A DNA stretch of 64,000 bases from an uncultured Mycoplasmatota bacterium (GTDB lineage Bacteria > Bacillota_I > Bacilli_A > RF39 > UBA660). A program made the translations under genes and the position numbers. The notes beneath the pieces were generated by a model, which was given only the letters and a program-made list of their open reading frames with translations, did no database searches and was not told the DNA's origin. The stretch is taken from positions 16,799 to 80,798 of the forward strand of contig CAMMYS010000015.1 of assembly GCA_946528555.1 (NCBI GenBank), read 5' to 3'. Below, one piece after another: positions 42,957 through 51,905 of the stretch (positions are counted from its first letter, which is position 1; each line of letters begins with the position of its first letter).

Positions 42957-45365
42957 ATGTATGATTTAGGTATTAGCTTTAAAGTTGATATTAAGAAAAG
43001 CAAAACACCTAGTGCACATGTTTATAGAGGAAGCAAATATAGAATAAGTATATTATCTGATTCATTAATAAGATTAGAATATAGTGAAACAGGATCATTT
43101 AATGATTATCCTACTTTTTTTGCTAGCAATAGAAACTTTGCTAATCCTAAAACAACTGTTGAAGAGGATAGTAATATATTAATAATAAAAGGTGAAAAGT
43201 TTATTATTGAATATCAAAAAGAAAGACATTTTGCTGGTAATAAATATGCACCAGATCAATATTTAAAAGTTACTATTAAAGATACTGATAAAACATGGTA
43301 TTTTAATCATGTTGAAGCAAGAAACTTTAAAGGAACTAGCTATAGTTTAGATGAGTCAACTGGAAAAGCAGAATTAGAAAAAGGTTTATTCTCTTTAGAT
43401 GGTTTTGCATCTTTTGATGATTCAAGAACACCAATTATTGATCAAAATGGTAACATAATAACACCAAATTATAAGAATGTTGATACATATTTATTTATAT
43501 ATAATAATGATTTTGGATATGGTCTTAGAGATTACTTTAACTTAACTGGTTTACCACCACTAATTCCTAGATATGCTTTGGGTGTATGGTGGAATAAAAA
43601 TGAACCATATAATGAAAGCGATATTCAAGTATTAGTTAATAAATTTAAAAAGAATCAAATACCTCTAAGTATATTATTACTTGGAGAAAGTGCTAGAACT
43701 AAGAATAAATATTCTAATTTGAGTTTCTCATTTGATAAGACATTATTTCCAAATCCATCAGCACTTGCTAATTACTTACATGCAAGTAATATATTCCTAG
43801 GAACAAATATTAAGACTGATGGAGTATTAAGTATAGAAGAAGAACATCATAGTGATTTTATTAAAATATATGATGTAGATACAGATAAAAATATTCCATT
43901 AAATGTTTATAATTCAAAATTAATGGATGGTTTCTTAAAAGGAATTATTACACCATATTTAAATAGTGGAGTAGATTTCTTATGGGTAGATGATAATAAT
44001 ATAGAAAATAGATTAAGAAATTTTGCTATGGATTATTATCTATTTAACAATATGAATGGTAATGATGCTAAAAGAAATTTAGTTTTCAGTAGAAACTTTG
44101 GTATCGCTCCTCATAAATATGCAATACTTTATTCAGGTAGAACATTAATTAGTTGGAAGATATTAAAACTATTACCATTCTTTAATGCAACAGCTGCTAA
44201 TATTGGAGTATCTTGGTGGAGTCATGATATTGGAGGTTTTGATAGTGGAACTGAAGATGCAGAATTATACATGAGATATGTTCAATTAGGAGTTTATAGT
44301 CCAATACTAAGACTTTCTAGTGAAGGTGGTAAATACTATAAACGTGAACCATGGAAATGGAATGCAGAAACATTTAATATAGTAAGAGAATATTTAAATT
44401 TAAGACATAGATTAATACCATATTTATATAGTGAAGCCAAAAAGTATTCAGCAAGTGGAGTACCACTTTTACAACCACTATATTATAAATATCCTGAAAC
44501 TTATGATGAACCATTATATAAAACAGAATATTATTTTGGTAGTGAATTATTTATTTCACCAATTGTTAATCCAAAAGATGCTATTATGAATAGAGTTGTT
44601 CATAGATTATTCTTACCAAATGGTACTTGGTATGAGTTTAAAACTGGTAAGAAGTTTATAGGTGGTAGAAGATACGTTACATTCTATAAAGATGAAGATT
44701 ATCCAGTATTCGCTAAAACAGGAGCTATTATTCCTATGGCAAAACTAAATCCTGATAATCTAAATGATGTTTCTTCTCCAAAGACTTTAGAAATACATGT
44801 TTTCCCTGGTAGAAGTAATACATATAAATTATATGAAGATGATGGTTTCTCATCTAAATATAAAGCTGGTGAAAGCTTAACAACTGAAATAAATTATTAT
44901 TATAAAACTAATGATTTCTCAGTTTCTATAGAACCTATTTCTGGTATAACTAGTGTAGTTCCAGAAAAGAGAAATTATATAATTAGATTTAGAAATACTA
45001 AATTCACTGAAGATGTTCAAGTATTTGCTAATGAAGTAAATGTTCCATTTAAGAGATATACTGATGAAACAGATTTTGTAATTGAATTTAATGAAATACC
45101 TGTTGAATCAAAAATATTAGTATATTGTAAAGGACAAGATATTGAAATAGATGCTTCTCGTGTTGTTAATGATGATTTAGAAAGTATTATTAATGATTTA
45201 GCTATACCAACTGAATTAAAAGAAGATATAGATAAGATAATATTTGATAAAGAAACAACTATTAAAGAAAAGAGAATTTTAATAAGACATCTTAGAAGAG
45301 ATGGATTACCTAAGATATTTATTAATATGTTTATGCAATTATTTGAATATATGGCTGAATTATAA
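42957..45365 (+). CDS. Glycoside hydrolase family 31-like protein
   Basis: 802 residues, no export signal. N-terminal beta-sandwich, then the (beta/alpha)8 barrel from about residue 195 (PLIPRYALGVWWN). Nucleophile Asp is D345 in FLWVDDNN. The usual acid/base Asp of GH31 (SGDN) is replaced: the segment reads YSGRTLISW. D424 in SHDIGGF is kept. C-terminal beta domains follow, and a ~60-residue helical tail is extra. Cytosolic alpha-glucosidase-type activity is the default call, but the acid/base change makes the real activity uncertain. GGAAGGAT ribosome site. Confidence 0.82.
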   Translation: MYDLGISFKVDIKKSKTPSAHVYRGSKYRISILSDSLIRLEYSETGSFNDYPTFFASNRNFANPKTTVEEDSNILIIKGEKFIIEYQKERHFAGNKYAPDQYLKVTIKDTDKTWYFNHVEARNFKGTSYSLDESTGKAELEKGLFSLDGFASFDDSRTPIIDQNGNIITPNYKNVDTYLFIYNNDFGYGLRDYFNLTGLPPLIPRYALGVWWNKNEPYNESDIQVLVNKFKKNQIPLSILLLGESARTKNKYSNLSFSFDKTLFPNPSALANYLHASNIFLGTNIKTDGVLSIEEEHHSDFIKIYDVDTDKNIPLNVYNSKLMDGFLKGIITPYLNSGVDFLWVDDNNIENRLRNFAMDYYLFNNMNGNDAKRNLVFSRNFGIAPHKYAILYSGRTLISWKILKLLPFFNATAANIGVSWWSHDIGGFDSGTEDAELYMRYVQLGVYSPILRLSSEGGKYYKREPWKWNAETFNIVREYLNLRHRLIPYLYSEAKKYSASGVPLLQPLYYKYPETYDEPLYKTEYYFGSELFISPIVNPKDAIMNRVVHRLFLPNGTWYEFKTGKKFIGGRRYVTFYKDEDYPVFAKTGAIIPMAKLNPDNLNDVSSPKTLEIHVFPGRSNTYKLYEDDGFSSKYKAGESLTTEINYYYKTNDFSVSIEPISGITSVVPEKRNYIIRFRNTKFTEDVQVFANEVNVPFKRYTDETDFVIEFNEIPVESKILVYCKGQDIEIDASRVVNDDLESIINDLAIPTELKEDIDKIIFDKETTIKEKRILIRHLRRDGLPKIFINMFMQLFEYMAEL

Positions 45366-45388
45366 TAGGACATTTTGTCCTATTTTTA
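45365..45388 (+). terminator. Terminator after GH31 gene
   Basis: ATAGGACA, TTT, TGTCCTAT then Ts. TATAAT at 45390 follows; AGGACA inside the stem sits 17 bases before it and could double as a weak -35. Confidence 0.8.
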
Positions 45389-45416
45389 GTATAATAAATA
45401 TTGTGAGGGGATTATT

Positions 45417-46478
45417 ATGAATATACTTAGTATCTGTAATGATGTAGATATATTAAAAACATTTAGAATTATTCGTATTATAATAGTAGCTATTAAAATA
45501 ATAGTTCCTTTAGTGTTGCTTGTAAGTGGAGCTTTAACTTTTACTAAAGCAGTATCTAGTGGTAAAACTAATGAAGCAATAAATGCATTTAAAAGAAAAG
45601 CTATAGCAGCTATTATTATATTCTTAGTACCAACTTTTATTGGACTTGTATCTAACATAAGTAATGGTGAATATTTAAGTGCTCTTAGTTGTATTAAAAA
45701 CTCAACTACTGAAAATATAAATAAAATTGCATTAGAACAATCTATGGAATATCTTGCAGTTGCTGAAAAAACATTAAATAGAAATGATTTATATGCTGCA
45801 TATATATCTATTAATAAAGTAGAAGATACTGATAAACAAAAAGCATTAGATACAAAAGCAAAAGCAATTGAAAAGAAAATACTTGCTAAAGAAGAAGAGG
45901 AAAGAAAGAAAAAAGAAGGCTCTGGTGGAAGTGGAATTGCTGGAACTAACGCTGGATGGTGGTGGCCTGTTGGTAGTAGAGAAACAACAGAAATAAATGG
46001 TAAGTTATTTGCAACTGGTGCTCCTTCAGCAACAAGATTAACAGCTACTTTTGGTGGAAATGATCCAGTTCATAAGGGATTAGGTGGAGGACATGGCGCT
46101 ATTGATATAGGTGCTGAAAGAGGAAGTAATGTAATAGCAACTAAATCAGGAACAGTTATTTCGCCAGCAAGAGGAGCAAGAATAGATTATCCTGATCAAG
46201 CAATAAAACCAGATGCAAATGGAAAATATAATTGTAAGGGATTAATAGGTAATGAAGTTATTATTGATCATGGAAATGGTATAAGAGCAAGATATGCACA
46301 TTTATACAAAAATACAATTACAGTAAGAGCAGGAGATCATGTAGAACAAGGTCAAGTTATTGGAAAATCAGGTAGTTCTGGTTGTTCATCAGGCCCACAT
46401 TTACATTTCCAACTTGAATTAAATGGTTCAAGAGTAGATCCATTAAAATATGTATCAGCATCAAATCCAAGACCATAA
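45417..46478 (+). CDS. Membrane-anchored M23 (LytM) peptidoglycan endopeptidase
   Basis: 353 residues. Two hydrophobic helices at about 20-40 and 60-80 with a short basic loop between, then a helical region ending in a Lys/Glu-rich and Gly-rich linker. The M23 domain runs from about 180 to the end: GHGAIDIG (H and D zinc ligands), then PHLHFQLEL (HxH). All LytM zinc ligands are present. The paired N-terminal helices resemble VirB2-like small proteins in outline. It cuts peptide cross-bridges at the outer membrane face. GAGGGG ribosome site. Confidence 0.88.
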   Translation: MNILSICNDVDILKTFRIIRIIIVAIKIIVPLVLLVSGALTFTKAVSSGKTNEAINAFKRKAIAAIIIFLVPTFIGLVSNISNGEYLSALSCIKNSTTENINKIALEQSMEYLAVAEKTLNRNDLYAAYISINKVEDTDKQKALDTKAKAIEKKILAKEEEERKKKEGSGGSGIAGTNAGWWWPVGSRETTEINGKLFATGAPSATRLTATFGGNDPVHKGLGGGHGAIDIGAERGSNVIATKSGTVISPARGARIDYPDQAIKPDANGKYNCKGLIGNEVIIDHGNGIRARYAHLYKNTITVRAGDHVEQGQVIGKSGSSGCSSGPHLHFQLELNGSRVDPLKYVSASNPRP

Positions 46479-46490
46479 TTAAATTTATGC

Positions 46491-46519
46491 TTGTAAATAA
46501 GGGAATTTTATTATATAAT
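46491..46519 (+). promoter_or_regulatory. Promoter of the leuS T-box operon
   Basis: TTGTAA, 17 bases, TATAAT. Confidence 0.75.
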
Positions 46520-46526
46520 TTACTCA

Positions 46527-46730
46527 TGTTTCGGTGATGAAGAAAGTAGTAAATATAAGAGTATTTATAGAGAATTAGTGGTTGGTGAAAACTAATATAC
46601 AATTATGTTGAACTTGTTTTTCTAGAAGTATCGTATTTCTGCGTTAAAGATAAGAGAGCATAACAAACTTTATGAATTAAGGTGGTACCGCGACTAATAG
46701 CCGTCCTTAAGTTATAAAGTTTTTATTTTG
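46527..46730 (+). promoter_or_regulatory. T-box leader (leucine) controlling downstream operon
   Basis: The signature AAGGTGGTACCGCG starts at 46679. Upstream are the stem-I elements GATGAAGAAAGTAG, AGAGAATTAG and GGTTGGTGAAAACTAAT. A CTT triplet at 46613-46615 after GTTGAA is the likely specifier, fitting tRNA-Leu and the leuS gene downstream. Terminator arms AACTTTATGAATTAAGG and CCTTAAGTTATAAAGTT enclose the T-box bulge, followed by Ts. Uncharged tRNA-Leu should favour the antiterminator and switch on both following genes. Confidence 0.93.
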
Positions 46731-46745
46731 AAAGGAGATAATTAT

Positions 46746-47180
46746 ATGAATGAAGTATTAAAGTCATTAATTGAATTTGTAGGTTTATTTATAATAGTAT
46801 TTTTAATATATAAACTGCTCTATAGAAAAAAGAAAGATTTTAATAAATTAAAAAATACTGATGAAGTAAGAGCATTTATTATTAAATATGATTTAGATGT
46901 TAGACAAATAAATTATAAAAAATTATTAAACGTATTAATATTAATAAACACATTTATAATTTCATTTACAGCAACTATTATAGTTAGAATAGAAAGTATT
47001 GGTTGGTCAATAGCTGTATGTGTTTTAATAGTGGCTGCGCTGATTTTATCATTATTTCCAATCGCAGGTAATTATTTTAAATCTCATGAAAAAGAGATTG
47101 TTGTTGAAAAAGAAATAGATACATATGTAAAAACAAATAAAAAGAAGAAAAGTTCAAAGAAGAAAGAAGGCAAAAAATAA
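46746..47180 (+). CDS. Small membrane protein in leuS operon
   Basis: 144 residues. One N-terminal helix (residues 8-25), a cytosolic ~35-residue segment, then a helical hairpin at about 60-110 and a tail of alternating Lys/Ser. No family recognised. Start at 46746 follows AAAGGAG; an in-frame ATG 18 bases earlier overlaps that site. The TAA overlaps the leuS ATG by one base. Being under the leucine T-box implies a role when tRNA-Leu is uncharged, or merely a position effect. Confidence 0.75.
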   Translation: MNEVLKSLIEFVGLFIIVFLIYKLLYRKKKDFNKLKNTDEVRAFIIKYDLDVRQINYKKLLNVLILINTFIISFTATIIVRIESIGWSIAVCVLIVAALILSLFPIAGNYFKSHEKEIVVEKEIDTYVKTNKKKKSSKKKEGKK

Positions 47181-49582
47181 TGTATGATTTTAAAAAGATA
47201 GAAAAGAAATGGCAGGGTATTTGGGAAAAAGAAAAGACTTTTAAAACTGGAACAGATAAGTCTAAAAAGAAATTCTATGGACTTGTAGAATTCCCATATC
47301 CAAGTGGTGCTGGTATGCATATTGGACATGTTAAAGCTTATTCAGGATTAGAAGTAATTTCTAGAAAAAGAAGAATGGAAGGATATAATGTATTATTCCC
47401 AATAGGTTTTGATGCATTTGGTTTACCAACAGAAAACTATGCTATTAAAACAAATACACATCCAAGAAAAGTTACTGATAGAAATATAGAAGTATTTACT
47501 AATCAATTAAAACAAATAGGTTTTTCATTTGATTATGATAGATGTGTAGATACAACAGATGAAAAATATTATAAATGGACACAATGGATTTTCTTAAAGA
47601 TGTTTGACAATGGACTTGTTTTTAGAGATAAAACATTAGTTAATTATTGTCCATCATGTAGAGTAGTTCTTTCAAATGAAGATTCTCAAGGTGGTAAATG
47701 TGATATTTGTCATAGTCAAGTTGTTCAAAAAGAAAAAGATGTTTGGTATTTAAGAATAACTGAATATGCAGATAAATTATTAGAAGGATTAAAAGAAGTA
47801 GATTATTTACCAAATATTAAAACACAACAAGAAAATTGGATAGGTAAATCAACAGGAGCTTTTGTTAATTTTAAAATTAAAGGTACTAAAGAAGTATTAA
47901 AAGTTTATACTACAAGACCTGATACTTTATATGGTGCTACATTTATGGTTATAGCACCAGAACATCCACTTGTTGAAACATTAAAGAAAAAAATTGAAAA
48001 TTATGATGAAATAATAGCTTATAGAGAAGAAGCTAAAAAGAAAACTGAATTTGAAAGAGTTGAACTTCAAAAAGATAAAACTGGTGTTGAAATTAAAGGT
48101 ATTAAAGCAATTGATCCAGTTAATGATGCAGAAATTCCAATTTTTGTAGCAGATTATGTAATGATGGGTTATGGAACTGGTGCTATTATGGCAGTACCTG
48201 CTCATGATCAAAGAGACTATGATTTTGCTAAGAAGTTTAATATTGATATTATTGAAGTTATTAAAGGAGGAGATATTTCTAAAGAAGCTTATACTGGCGA
48301 TGGAGAAATGATTAACTCTGGAGAATTAAATGGAATAACTAATAAAAAAGAAGCAATTGAAAAAATGGTTGCATTCTTAGAAAAAAATAAAATAGGTGAA
48401 AAAGCTGTTCAATTTAAGATGAAAGATTGGGCATTTAATAGACAAAGATATTGGGGTGAACCAATTCCAATTGTACATTGTCCTCATTGTGGAGATGTTG
48501 GTGTTCCTTATGAAGAATTACCACTTCGTTTACCACCAGTTGAAAACTTTGAAGTTGGTACTGATGGAGAAAGTCCACTTGCTAAAATGCCTGAATTTGT
48601 AAATTGTAAATGTCCAAAATGTGGAAGAGATGCTAAAAGAGAAACAGATACAATGCCTCAATGGGCAGGATCATCTTGGTATTTCTTAAGATATATTGAT
48701 CCACATAATGATAATGAACTTGCAAATATGGAAGAATTAAAATATTGGTTACCAGTTGATTGGTATAATGGTGGAATGGAACATGTTACAAGACATGTTA
48801 TCTATTCAAGATTCTGGCATAGATTCTTATATGATATTGGTGTAGTTCCAACTAAAGAACCATATGCTAAAAGAACTGCTCAAGGACTTGTTTTAGGACC
48901 AGATGGAGACAAAATGAGCAAGTCTAAGGGAAATGTAATAGATCCACTTGATGTAGTAAATGAATATGGTGCTGATACTTTAAGAGCATATATCTTATTT
49001 ATGGGTGAATATGGATTAGAATGTCCATGGAATGAAAATGGTATTAAAGGTGTAAGTAGATTTATAGATAAAGTATATAATTATCAAAATAAATTAAATG
49101 ATAAAAAAGGTTATACAAAAGAATTAGAAAATATTATTAATAAAACTATTAAGAAAGTTTCTGATGATTTTGAAGCTATGAAATTTAATACAGCTATTTC
49201 AGCATTAATGATTATGTGTAATGAATATGATAAACAAGAATCTATTTCTAAAGATGATTATAAAATATTATTAACATTACTAAATCCAATTGCACCACAT
49301 GTTACTGAAGAAATAAATGATGTAGTATTACATAATAAACAAATATCTTCATTTGAATGGCCTACATATGATGAAAGTAAATGTATTGATGAAACTGTTC
49401 AAGTAGCATGTTCAGTAAATGGTAAATTAAGAGCAACAATTAGTGTACCAACTGGAACATCTAATGATGAATTAGTTAAACTTGCTAAAGAACAAGAAAA
49501 TGTTCAAAGATTTATTGAAGGACATGAAATTGTAAAAGAAATAGTTGTTCCAAATAAAATAGTAAATATAGTTGTAAAATAG
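47180..49582 (+). CDS. leuS: Leucyl-tRNA synthetase
   Basis: Class I synthetase of 800 residues. The HIGH-type motif is in YPSGAGMHIGHV, zinc cysteines in CPSC...CDIC, the CP1 editing domain has TTRPDTLYGATF, and KMSKS is intact in DGDKMSKSKGN. The C-terminal anticodon-binding domain is present. Length is normal for bacteria. Controlled by the T-box leader. Translation is coupled to the small membrane protein before it. A terminator overlaps its stop. Confidence 0.98.
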   Translation: MYDFKKIEKKWQGIWEKEKTFKTGTDKSKKKFYGLVEFPYPSGAGMHIGHVKAYSGLEVISRKRRMEGYNVLFPIGFDAFGLPTENYAIKTNTHPRKVTDRNIEVFTNQLKQIGFSFDYDRCVDTTDEKYYKWTQWIFLKMFDNGLVFRDKTLVNYCPSCRVVLSNEDSQGGKCDICHSQVVQKEKDVWYLRITEYADKLLEGLKEVDYLPNIKTQQENWIGKSTGAFVNFKIKGTKEVLKVYTTRPDTLYGATFMVIAPEHPLVETLKKKIENYDEIIAYREEAKKKTEFERVELQKDKTGVEIKGIKAIDPVNDAEIPIFVADYVMMGYGTGAIMAVPAHDQRDYDFAKKFNIDIIEVIKGGDISKEAYTGDGEMINSGELNGITNKKEAIEKMVAFLEKNKIGEKAVQFKMKDWAFNRQRYWGEPIPIVHCPHCGDVGVPYEELPLRLPPVENFEVGTDGESPLAKMPEFVNCKCPKCGRDAKRETDTMPQWAGSSWYFLRYIDPHNDNELANMEELKYWLPVDWYNGGMEHVTRHVIYSRFWHRFLYDIGVVPTKEPYAKRTAQGLVLGPDGDKMSKSKGNVIDPLDVVNEYGADTLRAYILFMGEYGLECPWNENGIKGVSRFIDKVYNYQNKLNDKKGYTKELENIINKTIKKVSDDFEAMKFNTAISALMIMCNEYDKQESISKDDYKILLTLLNPIAPHVTEEINDVVLHNKQISSFEWPTYDESKCIDETVQVACSVNGKLRATISVPTGTSNDELVKLAKEQENVQRFIEGHEIVKEIVVPNKIVNIVVK

Positions 49583-49607
49583 TTCTGATATTTCAGAACT
49601 ATTTTTA
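49579..49607 (+). terminator. Terminator overlapping leuS stop
   Basis: TAGTTCTGA, TATT, TCAGAACTA then Ts; the TAG stop opens the stem. Confidence 0.9.
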
Positions 49608-49614
49608 TGTATTA

Positions 49615-49643
49615 TTGTAAAATGTTCAATGAAATGATAAAAT
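49615..49643 (+). promoter_or_regulatory. Sigma-A-type promoter for two unknown genes
   Basis: TTGTAA, 17 bases, TAAAAT. Confidence 0.55.
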
Positions 49644-49661
49644 TATGAATAGGGAGTTATT

Positions 49662-50024
49662 ATGCAATCTGATATAGAATTTATGTTAAGAATATATAAA
49701 ACTTATGATCTTGACTGGATGGGTGATGAAATAAAAGATGTTAAATATTTAACTAAACATCATATAACTAAAAGAGAAAAAGATGGTCCTAATGCAATAT
49801 ATAATTATGCATTATTGACACCAAAATCTCATCATTTATTGCATTACTTAGAAGATAATAATTATGCTGCCTATTGTGCTTTAAATGATTTATTTAGAGA
49901 ATTAAACTTTTCCATAGCGCCACCAACAGCTGAGTATTATGAAAAAGTTAAAAAGGTTTTAAGAGTAGTTAAAAAACAAATGAAGAATAAGGATAGAAAG
50001 AGAAGAAAAACAAGAAATAGATAG
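49662..50024 (+). CDS. Small protein with HNH-like HH...LH pattern
   Basis: 120 residues, basic C-terminus. The stretch LTKHHITKRE..NAIYNYALLTPKSHHLLHYLE has the histidines and N-ALL-x5-H-x2-LH spacing seen in HNH nuclease folds, but no CxxC pairs, and an enzymatic role is not established. Possibly a nucleic-acid-binding protein. Eleven bases separate it from the next gene, so they are likely co-transcribed. Confidence 0.65.
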   Translation: MQSDIEFMLRIYKTYDLDWMGDEIKDVKYLTKHHITKREKDGPNAIYNYALLTPKSHHLLHYLEDNNYAAYCALNDLFRELNFSIAPPTAEYYEKVKKVLRVVKKQMKNKDRKRRKTRNR

Positions 50025-50035
50025 AGGTGTGATAC

Positions 50036-51190
50036 ATGGTAGATGAAAAATACATTAATGCCAAAAGTGTATATTTAAATAAAAACTATGATGAAGCATA
50101 CAGTTTATTTAATGAAATAGTATTATTAGATCCTAATAACTATATGTCTATAATTTATAAAGGTTTTTGTTTAGTATGGAAAACAACTTTAACTGAGCCA
50201 CATCATGTTGATATGGTAAGTGCTATTAAAAATGGTTTTGATGTATTAAGAAAATTACCAGAGAGACCCAATAATTATGTAAGTGAATGTATAGAAGTAA
50301 TAAATGAATTAAATAAATTCACTATGTTTAGTGCAAAATTATTTTTAGATAAATTTAATTATGAATATAATGAATATGTAAAAAATAAAAAGAAAACTAA
50401 TGAATATAAAGAATATAGTGGTAATCAAGGAAATGCTAGTTTCGTAGAAGAAAATCTTAAAAAAATAGAAGATAAATATGTAAAAGAACAAAAAGATTAT
50501 ATAACAGGAATTAGTTTAACAGCAGCAGCTTATAACACAAGTATGGAAATAATATTATATGATGTAATGAATGGTACAGAAGAAGTATACTCACTTGATA
50601 ATTATATTACATTATTATCTATAGCAAAGAGTATTTATGCTAGATTTAGAGATATTAAAGTACCAAAACAAGTTTTAGATAAAACAGCAGCAATATATAA
50701 CTTCTGTAATAAAAAAGTAGATTATTATCAAAATAATAAAAAAGAAGAATATTGGTCAAATCATAGTGAAGAAAAAACTAATTTAGAAAATAAAATAAAA
50801 CAAGATCAAGAAAATATTAGATTAAAAGAAGAAGAAATAATTAATTTAACTGAAAGTAAAAAGAAATTAACTTTAGATTTAAGTGAAAGTCCTTCTTATT
50901 TAAAACAACAAGAATATATTAGAAAACTTGCTGATGTTAATAATACATTATTATCCTTAGGTGCTTTTGATATTAAAAAGAGAAAAGGATTACTTGATGA
51001 AAAAGAAAAATACGAAGGTATAATTAAAGGTCTTGGACAAAATATTAAAAATGAAAAAGATGAAGTAGAAAATAAATTTAAAGCAGATAAAAAAGCAATT
51101 GATGATAAAATCAATCAATTGCAAAATGATATTATTAATCTAAAAAGAGACATAAGTGCTAATGAAAGATTATTAAATCAAAATAGATAA
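50036..51190 (+). CDS. TPR-like plus coiled-coil protein of unknown function
   Basis: 384 residues. The N-terminal ~40 resemble one TPR hairpin (AKSVYLNKNYDEAYSLFNEIVLLDPNNY), and a further helical region follows. From about 240 onward there is a long Lys/Glu/Asn-rich coiled coil. Soluble; no signal. No enzymatic motif. AGAGGTGTG ribosome site. Convergent with gatD. Confidence 0.72.
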   Translation: MVDEKYINAKSVYLNKNYDEAYSLFNEIVLLDPNNYMSIIYKGFCLVWKTTLTEPHHVDMVSAIKNGFDVLRKLPERPNNYVSECIEVINELNKFTMFSAKLFLDKFNYEYNEYVKNKKKTNEYKEYSGNQGNASFVEENLKKIEDKYVKEQKDYITGISLTAAAYNTSMEIILYDVMNGTEEVYSLDNYITLLSIAKSIYARFRDIKVPKQVLDKTAAIYNFCNKKVDYYQNNKKEEYWSNHSEEKTNLENKIKQDQENIRLKEEEIINLTESKKKLTLDLSESPSYLKQQEYIRKLADVNNTLLSLGAFDIKKRKGLLDEKEKYEGIIKGLGQNIKNEKDEVENKFKADKKAIDDKINQLQNDIINLKRDISANERLLNQNR

Positions 51191-51216
51191 ACATTTAGTA
51201 ATAAATGTTTTTCTTT
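51189..51216. terminator. Bidirectional terminator between convergent genes
   Basis: AAACATTTA, GTAA, TAAATGTTT. It overlaps both the plus-strand stop and the last codons and stop of the gatD-like gene. Confidence 0.75.
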
Positions 51217-51905
51217 TGCATATATTCATTATATCTATAATTATATGAATCTAATGCAGCTTCTTCAAAAGCAAGTGTAGTATCTTTAATACCAATCTCT
51301 TTTGCTAACCATTTAGTAAATGGAGGATTAAGAATTAAAAGAGGTCCAATAACATAAGTTGCCATAAAATTATTAATTCTAATTCCTTCATCCATAGTAT
51401 CTGGATTTAATCCACAAGATCTAACTGTTTTAAATAATGGATTTAATTTCTTTTTAGTATATGAATGAGTAAATTGACTTTTAAATCCTACAATATTTAT
51501 ATCTTCAAATTTACCAACATATAAAGAATTAAATCTATGCATCATATCTCTTTTAGCAGTAGTATCATAAAAATCCAAACATTTAATAACTCTTTTATCT
51601 TCACAAATAATTTCTTTTCCAAATATTTCAAAAGCATTACCTGTTATTAAAAAATGTACATTTTGATCTATTAATTCTTTAATTCTTTTTTTATATTTAG
51701 ATAATTTTTCTATAACTAATTCTTGATTATGTTCAGTCATAGTACCCATATATATTAAAGCAGGTTTATGTTTTAAAAAATATGGTTCATCTGTTAATTT
51801 TGTTTCTATTATTTCTAAATCTTTAAAAGATTTTTTTAAATATCTTATATTAGCTAAATCACCATAAAGGTTACAAACTTCTGGAAATAAAACTTCTATT
51901 TTCAT
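51195..51905 (-). CDS. gatD: GatD-like lipid II amidotransferase subunit lacking catalytic Cys and His
   Basis: 236 residues, class I glutamine-amidotransferase fold of the CobB/GatD type, with FPEVCNLYGDLANIRYL at the N-terminus and GLNPDTMDEGIRINN near residue 160. The nucleophile elbow should read CGGYQ but reads TGNAFEIFG, so the Cys is gone. The catalytic His, normally TYLHGPLL, reads TYVIGPLL. It therefore should not hydrolyse glutamine. It overlaps murT by one base, as in normal murT-gatD pairs that amidate D-Glu of lipid II. A scaffold role, or use of free ammonia, is inferred. Confidence 0.88.
   Translation of the reverse strand: MKIEVLFPEVCNLYGDLANIRYLKKSFKDLEIIETKLTDEPYFLKHKPALIYMGTMTEHNQELVIEKLSKYKKRIKELIDQNVHFLITGNAFEIFGKEIICEDKRVIKCLDFYDTTAKRDMMHRFNSLYVGKFEDINIVGFKSQFTHSYTKKKLNPLFKTVRSCGLNPDTMDEGIRINNFMATYVIGPLLILNPPFTKWLAKEIGIKDTTLAFEEAALDSYNYRYNEYMQKKNIYY

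Noticed and set aside
41087..46478. HerA/VirB4-like ATPase and the two-helix M23 protein as a conjugative type IV system.
   Set aside because: No relaxase, VirB6, VirB8 or coupling protein; the ATPase has a HerA-type HAS barrel and a GH31 gene lies between.
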